Assembly: GCA_003452185.1 (NCBI GenBank)
Contig: DMJJ01000225.1
Coordinates: 1 to 11,835 of the forward strand
Reading direction: 5' to 3'
DNA length: 11,835 bases
Source of the DNA: Verrucomicrobiales bacterium
Lineage (GTDB): Bacteria > Verrucomicrobiota > Verrucomicrobiia > Limisphaerales > UBA11320
Part shown: one piece after another, positions 8,201 through 11,835 of the stretch
How the letters are laid out: each line of letters opens with the position of its first letter
Numbering within the stretch: the first letter of the stretch is position 1
Translations under genes and position numbers: made by a program
The notes under the pieces: generated by a model
What the model saw: the letters and a program-made list of their open reading frames with translations, nothing else
Told to the model about the DNA's origin: nothing
Databases searched by the model: none

Positions 8201-9130
8201 CCCGACCATCCGCTGGTGATGCACGCTGGGGATCTGGCGGGGCGGGGGGAATGGAATGTGATCGTCGTGGAAACCTTGCGCGGGGAGACCACCCCGATCG
8301 TTCGACAAGGCCTGCCCGACCTGCTCCCCCTGTTCCCGTCGCTTCGGGAACGCTATGCCACACACGAGGCATTCGCAGGTGCATCCGTTCAGGAGGCACT
8401 TGGGGATTTCTTGGCCCGCGGGCGGCAGTGGGCCGTGCGGGAGCTCTCCACCTTGGTGCTCTTGAACCGGGGGGGGCGGTTCGAACGGCGCCCGCTCCCG
8501 TATGCGGCGCAGATGGCCCCTGTCTTCGGCATCGGCGTGGCCGACTTTGACGGGGACGGTAGGGAGGATCTGCTGCTCGCCCAGAATCACTTCGGGATGC
8601 CCCTGTCGCAGGCCCGCCTCGATTCTGGGCAGGGGCTCTTGCTTCGAGGAGATGGCGCCGGAGGGTTCGAACCCGTTCCCGCCCGCGCTTCGGGCGTCTT
8701 GGTTTGGGGCGAAGGGAGGGGGGTTGCGGTGGGGGACATCGACGGCGACGGCCGCGTGGATGCCCTGATCAGCCAGTTCGAGGGCCCCCTGGTATTTGCG
8801 CGCAACAGAATGGGGAAAACCGGTTTGCGTGTCCGCTTGGAGGGACCTGTTGGTAACCCGCAAGGGGTTGGAGCCGTGGTCCGCTGGGTAGACCCCGCCG
8901 GCGACCCAGTGGGTCCCGCGCATGTGGTTTCTGGGGGGGGTGCTCAGCGTGGCCAGAGTTCACCCCTAGTTGTGATGCACCCCTGCAGCGGTGCCGGGTC
9001 TGAGCTGTCTGTCCGTTGGCCTGGCGGGTCCCAGTCGCGCGCCGCGGTGCCCGGTGGGGCCCATGAAGTGCGGATTCGTTCAGTGGCCTACCCCCCGCAG
9101 GCCACCCTCTCCCCCAGCCGGCAGCCTTAG
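5270..9130 (+). CDS. Secreted double CRTAC1-like protein: FG-GAP/VCBS repeats with two ASPIC/UnbV domains (paralog 2)
   Basis: This 1286-residue protein has the same architecture as the gene before it. An Arg-rich N-terminus and a hydrophobic segment (SLAALLAVALFLGG) predict export. The mature part starts with GIRFTN. Seven calcium loops lie at 5612, 5768, 5921, 6227, 6383, 6626 and 6944, followed by an ASPIC/UnbV domain at about 7030-7290 (GVGARVELVGG, GGRYLS). Six more positions follow at 7472, 7799, 7976, 8129, 8543 and 8735. The one at 7799 is degenerate (DLTGSGRLD, with Gly/Ser at loop positions). The GLTGWWT, GNWGWN and LSTLVLLNRGGRFERRPLP insert is shared with paralog 1. A second ASPIC/UnbV domain lies at about 8824-9090 (GVGAVVRW, VRWPGG). 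The two proteins share long motifs, for example SMGVDFADIDRDGH and RFLDESGKP/TFLDESGKA, so they are tandem duplicates that have diverged. ATG 5270 is the first good start and leaves a normal signal peptide. Same strand and an 88-base gap suggest co-transcription. Function beyond calcium-stabilised surface structure is unknown. Confidence 0.92.
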   Translation: MFPVESTRPPRSVSPRGSPSARRDHARSLAALLAVALFLGGRDTCTAAGPGSGPGLWQRGEGFMWTELEAPAGGKSGFAVVPAADAGIRFTNRLGEWDAAANRVLEGGSGVAAGDYDGDGRVDLFFASLSGECRLYRNLGHWRFEDVTVASGIITSNRICRGCVFADIDGDGRLDLLVSTAGKGVLVFRNVGGGRFEDFTQQAGTATPFGATTLALADVDGNGTLDLYVTHYRVEDIRDRGTVDLRKVNGQIVVPPQLRDRLVMVGGVLQEYGEPDLLFLNLGEGHFKPVSWIEGRFLDESGKPLTRAPFDWGLTASFRDVNGDGAPDLYVCNDYWTPDRFWLNDGKGRFQAAPAHTLRHTSASSMGVDFADIDRDGHVDFLVVDMLSRNPIMRKRQLPGSFPDPAAVSDPRGRPLVNRNTLQHSRGDGTYEEVADFSGVAASDWSWQPLFLDVNLDGYEDLVIATGNPRDVNDRDANERIQQLQHPWNRTNGMVVFEGREVPFSQAFTTERMRHNRIYPPLAGAVVAFENLGSMRFRDVTQQWGLDVPAVHQGIILADIDNDGDMDVVTTGVGGSPILFRNSTIRERIAVELRGRAPNVQGVGARVELVGGPVPRQSQEIVAGGRYLSGCQARLSFAAAAPTPGPLRLEVRWRSGSRSVVPDVRPGRLYEIQEPLGFPEAIAPQEAGPTGTLFEDLSHLLPPDTHPHAPLAASSLQSPFVPNPDRLGPAVAIADVDGDGVEEMIVGAGPGESESHVFFLPMSRESKPDRTRVVTLPTGGGAVGALVAGVFPSGARQILLAAEPRELAPRTSSAVLAFGVRPPVDSLQCVSVPGLAPSAMAVGDLTGSGRLDLFVAGGLSSGRYPEGEGVRVYHPVTGGWELDVQNSAALSAVGRVNAIACTDLDADGWPDVVLASEWGALWVFGNRGGRLFDKTAKLGLDGLTGWWTTLAVGDFDADGNMDLVAGNWGWNLPVSASPDHPLVMHAGDLAGRGEWNVIVVETLRGETTPIVRQGLPDLLPLFPSLRERYATHEAFAGASVQEALGDFLARGRQWAVRELSTLVLLNRGGRFERRPLPYAAQMAPVFGIGVADFDGDGREDLLLAQNHFGMPLSQARLDSGQGLLLRGDGAGGFEPVPARASGVLVWGEGRGVAVGDIDGDGRVDALISQFEGPLVFARNRMGKTGLRVRLEGPVGNPQGVGAVVRWVDPAGDPVGPAHVVSGGGAQRGQSSPLVVMHPCSGAGSELSVRWPGGSQSRAAVPGGAHEVRIRSVAYPPQATLSPSRQP

Positions 9131-9143
9131 CGGAAGCTTAGGC
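9124..9143 (+). terminator. Weak hairpin over the stop of the second CRTAC1-like gene
   Basis: GCCTTAGC-GGAA-GCTTAGGC forms an 8-bp stem with one T-T mismatch and a GGAA tetraloop, beginning inside the last codons and including the TAG stop. There is no T tract after it, so it is a poor intrinsic terminator. It may instead protect the 3' end of the transcript or be chance. Confidence 0.25.
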
Positions 9144-9411
9144 AAGCCATTTGGGTTTGGGCCGCAGCCGCCATAGATCCATCCACCCCGCGGTGCACCT
9201 TTTTCACGACTTTAACCTTGCGGGCCTCTGATGTCCCGGTTAAAGACATGCATCCCAATTCAACCATGGCGTTGCGCACGTCGACCGTATTGTTCGTCGA
9301 ATCGTCAAAGCACGGGCTCGCCATGTACTAACCTGGGGCAAAACCAAACCAACCAACGCAGTAACCCTCAGCTGTACTGAGTCGTACCTGTAGGATGAAG
9401 CATCACATGCT
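9131..9411. other. Low-GC intergenic gap before the PA14 gene, with inverted repeats
   Basis: These 281 bases are about 50-55 percent GC by hand count over most of their length, against clearly higher GC in the genes either side, and hold no convincing gene. They contain a perfect 8-bp inverted repeat (9210-9245), a smaller one TCGAC/GTCGA (9281-9300), a short AAACC-like direct repeat (about 9340-9355) and a CTCAG/CTGAG hairpin (9367-9381). This looks like the leader and promoter region of the PA14 gene. I could not identify a reliable promoter; the best TTGTTC and TACTAA boxes are about 30 bases apart, which is too far. Confidence 0.5.
9210..9245. repeat. Perfect 8-bp inverted repeat with inner GGG/CCC stem
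   Basis: CTTTAACC (9210-9217) pairs exactly with GGTTAAAG (9238-9245). Within the loop, GGG (9222-9224) can pair with CCC (9235-9237), leaving a 4-base bulge TTGC on one side and a 10-base apical loop. It lacks an adjacent T tract on either strand, so a standard terminator is unlikely. A protein-binding dyad or a structured leader RNA for the downstream gene are the options. Confidence 0.5.
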
Positions 9412-11835
9412 ATGAACCCTATCGTTCCAACCCACCGCCAGCACGGCACCCCCTCCAAGGGGAACGTGGTGTCGCAAGGTGGTCTGCAGGCCGGGCGTCG
9501 CCAGGCCTCCCGCTTGAAGTCCATCGCAACCACTGCCGTCCTCGCCTTGGGCGGCTTTATCGCGACCGAAATCGTTGCGCCCGCCGCTCCCAAGCTTTAC
9601 CCGGGCTTGGCCCAGCTGGACTACTACCTCAACATCGGCGGCACCGCCGTCGCTGACCTCACTGGAAACGCCAAGTATCCAAACCATCCGGATCTGGTCA
9701 CATTTGCCAGCTCGGCACAATCCCAGTGCAGCTATGGGGACAACTACGGGCTCCGGATGCGCGGCCTGTTTACCCCTGGTGCTGACGGTGACTACACCTT
9801 CTACATCTCCGGGGACGACAACATCGAGCTCTGGCTGAGCACCGACGAGAACCCCGCCAACGCGGTTCTGGTGGCCCGGGAACCCGAATGGAATGACTGC
9901 AAGCAGTGGGTGCTGGCTGACCGGCGTGACACCGTGAACCACACGCCTGTCAATCCAGCCCAGACTCAGCTGAATATCTCGGTGCCCGTCAGCCTCGTGG
10001 GTGGCCACAGCTACTTCTTTCAGGCGCTTCTGAAGGAAGGGGGTGGCGGTGACGGAGTCGGGGTGAACGTCGCCAGTGCCACGGACACGCCGCCTGCGAA
10101 TGGCGAAGAGACTCGCCTGAAGGCGGGTGTGCTGAGTGTGCTCGCAGACGACGCTCCCAGCGTGCTCTGGGGGCCGATCGCGGGCGCCAAGGTGGTTCAG
10201 GTAGGGGCTCCGATTGCCCTTAGTGCCGGATACTATGTACCGCCCGACGGGACCCCGACCTACCAGTGGTTCGAAAACGGGAACCCAATCGCGGGTGCGA
10301 CTGACGCAGCGCTTGTCAAGACGGCCGACCTCTCGGACGACGGAGCCAAGTTCAAGGTGCGGATCACCGCCAACAATCAGTCGGCCGACAGCGCGGAGCT
10401 CGTGATCAGTGTTCGTGGACTCGTCGAGAGCTATGGGTTCGCGAAGTTCGAGAAGTTCAACGGCATCTCAGGTGTGAATGTGGACGCATTGACATCGTCG
10501 CAGAAGTATCTCGACAACCAGCCTGACCTCGTTCAGTTCGTCCCGGGATTCGAGGCACCGGTGAACATCGACGACAGTTTCGGTGGCCGCGTCAGCGGGC
10601 TGTTCCTCCCCCCGGTTGATGGTGACTACGTGTTCTACGTGTCCGCCGACGACCATGCGGAGCTCTGGCTCAGCACCGACGAGGACCCTGCCAACGTGGT
10701 GCTCCTCACCAAGGAACCCGATTGGGCGAACTTCCGCGAATGGAATACGGAGCACGGCGGCGGCGCCGCGACGGTCAAGTACTCCGACCCGGTCACGCTG
10801 TCCAAGAGCCAGCGCTACTACCTTATGGGGCTCTACAAAGAGGGGGGTGGCGGGGATAACTTCGCTGCGACCTTCACATTGTCGGGCGACCCCGCTCCGG
10901 TGAACGGCACCCCCTCGGCGATCGTCGGTGCCCGTATCCTGAACATGATTCCTGATCCGCAGAGCACGATCGTGATCACCACGCAGCCGCAGAACACCAC
11001 GGCCGTGGATCAGCGCAACGCGACATTCACCATCGCCGCCACCGCGTCCAACGCGGATGGCCCGCTGCCGGTAACCTTCCAGTGGTACCGGGACGGGAAC
11101 GAGTTGGTGGGGCAGACCGGCACCACTCTGGCCCTGAAGGGAGTGACCCTTGCGGACAGCGGCGCCAAGTTCACTGCGCGGGTGTTCACCCTTGGCAAGA
11201 CTGCGACCAGCAGCGAGGCGGTCCTGACGGTGGTGAAAGACAGCTTCCCGCCCGCAGTGCTGTCGGTCGGCGCACTGAACCACTACATCTCCGAAACCGA
11301 GCAGGCGACCGAGATCACCGTCGTGTTTGACGAGCCCCTCGATGAGGCCTCGGCGACCACCGCAGGCAACTACACCCTCAGTGGGGGGGCTATCACGGGC
11401 GTCCGCTACGTCCAGAACAGCAGCGGCACTGATGGATTCGAGTCTGGCGTGGTCATTACCGCGACAGGGCTCACCTCGGGCAGCTCCTACACCCTCGGCG
11501 TCAAGGGGGTTAAGGACATCGTAGGCAACCCGATCACGACCACCGTGAGCAGGAGCCTCTCGCTCTCGTCACTCTCATGGGTGCAGATCGGCGGCCTGAC
11601 CGACGGGACCACCTCAGCCACGTTCGACGTCTCTGGCAACAGTGACTTCAACCTGGTCAGCGGGGGCAATGCCTTCTGGAACACCACCGATGACATCACG
11701 ATGGTGTACGAGGCCGTGACCGGTGACTTCGACCGCATGGCCCGCGTGGAGCACAACGATCCGTCCAGCAACTGGGCGCGGTCGGGCATCAGTGCGCGCG
11801 AGTCGCTTAATAACGGTGGAGTGACTTCCGCGACG
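9412..11835 (+). CDS. Secreted modular PA14/Ig-like surface protein, C-terminus beyond the edge
   Basis: The frame stays open for 808 codons to the right edge. The N-terminus is long and basic (RRQASRLK), followed by a hydrophobic stretch (ATTAVLALGGFIA), consistent with export. Module order by residue: PA14-like domain (about 69-223), Ig-like domain (250-334, YQWFENGNPI), second PA14-like domain (337-494), second Ig-like domain (519-607, FQWYRDGNELV), a Big_5-like bacterial Ig domain (610-718, ITVVFDEPLDEASATTAGNY), then a region with FWNTTDDITMVYEAVTGDF that resembles DUF1349-type lectin-like folds. PA14 domains bind carbohydrate in several families, and the GDYTFYISGDD and GGGGD segments fit that fold. 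A role in adhesion or polymer binding is inferred. ATG 9412 is the first start after an in-frame TAG at 9391; only a distant AGGA lies upstream. The protein could end in an anchor or an enzyme domain that is not visible. Confidence 0.88.
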   Translation, partial: MNPIVPTHRQHGTPSKGNVVSQGGLQAGRRQASRLKSIATTAVLALGGFIATEIVAPAAPKLYPGLAQLDYYLNIGGTAVADLTGNAKYPNHPDLVTFASSAQSQCSYGDNYGLRMRGLFTPGADGDYTFYISGDDNIELWLSTDENPANAVLVAREPEWNDCKQWVLADRRDTVNHTPVNPAQTQLNISVPVSLVGGHSYFFQALLKEGGGGDGVGVNVASATDTPPANGEETRLKAGVLSVLADDAPSVLWGPIAGAKVVQVGAPIALSAGYYVPPDGTPTYQWFENGNPIAGATDAALVKTADLSDDGAKFKVRITANNQSADSAELVISVRGLVESYGFAKFEKFNGISGVNVDALTSSQKYLDNQPDLVQFVPGFEAPVNIDDSFGGRVSGLFLPPVDGDYVFYVSADDHAELWLSTDEDPANVVLLTKEPDWANFREWNTEHGGGAATVKYSDPVTLSKSQRYYLMGLYKEGGGGDNFAATFTLSGDPAPVNGTPSAIVGARILNMIPDPQSTIVITTQPQNTTAVDQRNATFTIAATASNADGPLPVTFQWYRDGNELVGQTGTTLALKGVTLADSGAKFTARVFTLGKTATSSEAVLTVVKDSFPPAVLSVGALNHYISETEQATEITVVFDEPLDEASATTAGNYTLSGGAITGVRYVQNSSGTDGFESGVVITATGLTSGSSYTLGVKGVKDIVGNPITTTVSRSLSLSSLSWVQIGGLTDGTTSATFDVSGNSDFNLVSGGNAFWNTTDDITMVYEAVTGDFDRMARVEHNDPSSNWARSGISARESLNNGGVTSAT
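9787..9891 (+). repeat. PA14 core repeat, copy 1
   Basis: This is the first of two in-frame copies of the PA14 core in the surface-protein gene, covering 35 codons from GDYTFYISGDD to the Trp of EPEW. The other copy lies exactly 834 bases (278 codons) downstream. By hand alignment without gaps about 81 of 105 bases and 24 of 35 residues match. Confidence 0.8.
10621..10725 (+). repeat. PA14 core repeat, copy 2
   Basis: This is the second in-frame copy, from GDYVFYVSADD to the Trp of EPDW. The shared ELWLSTDE and the following P-A-N are the most conserved part. The spacing of 278 codons equals one PA14 plus one Ig module, so the duplicated unit was probably PA14-Ig. Confidence 0.8.

Noticed and set aside
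6581..8923. Long minus-strand open frames opposite the second CRTAC1-like gene
   Set aside because: Same cause as above; no domain or signal sequence, while the opposite strand is clearly coding.
9290..9331. TTGTTC and TACTAA as a sigma-70-like promoter for the PA14 gene
   Set aside because: The boxes are about 30 bases apart, outside the workable 16-18 range.
9395..9415. Six-codon frame (MKHHML) whose stop overlaps the PA14 gene start as ATGA
   Set aside because: It could be an upstream coupling peptide, but it is too short to separate from chance and has no clear ribosome site.
9403..10008. Minus-strand open frame of 201 codons opposite the PA14 gene
   Set aside because: The plus strand here encodes the signal peptide and first PA14 module; the minus frame shows no recognisable feature.

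Overview
This GC-rich window with long coding frames looks like chromosomal DNA from a member of the Planctomycetota/Verrucomicrobiota group, most likely Verrucomicrobiota. That placement is an inference. It rests on a planctomycete-type cytochrome c protein (PSCyt1 domain, CFDCHG haem motif), very large FG-GAP/ASPIC-UnbV proteins, PA14/Ig surface proteins, and genes mostly without clear Shine-Dalgarno sites. No RNA gene, CRISPR array, insertion sequence or phage gene was seen.

Layout. The first 1.34 kb is on the minus strand. A TPR lipoprotein gene (1336-581) lies upstream of the 5' part of a secreted PSCyt1 protein gene (about 487 to beyond base 1). A short divergent intergenic region (about 1337-1455) separates this pair from three large plus-strand genes. 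Two of them (about 1456-5181 and 5270-9130) are tandem paralogs of 1241 and 1286 residues. Each is a double CRTAC1-like protein. Its first half has seven D-x-[DN]-x-[DNS]-G type calcium loops and an ASPIC/UnbV domain. Its second half has six more loops, a conserved non-loop insert and a second ASPIC/UnbV domain. The third gene (9412 to beyond 11835) follows a 281-base, clearly less GC-rich gap with a notable inverted repeat. It encodes a secreted PA14-Ig-PA14-Ig-Big5-like modular protein that runs off the right edge.

How the genes may work together. Every product is predicted to be exported: a haem protein, a lipid-anchored TPR scaffold, two large calcium-loop beta-propeller proteins and a modular surface protein. 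In planctomycetes and verrucomicrobia, CRTAC1-like and TPR modules often occur together or fused, so the divergent TPR/CRTAC1 pair plausibly forms one envelope system. No substrate or reaction can be read from the sequence. The tandem pair of double CRTAC1 proteins beside a TPR lipoprotein and a PSCyt1 protein is the best candidate for an undescribed system here, but this is a hypothesis.
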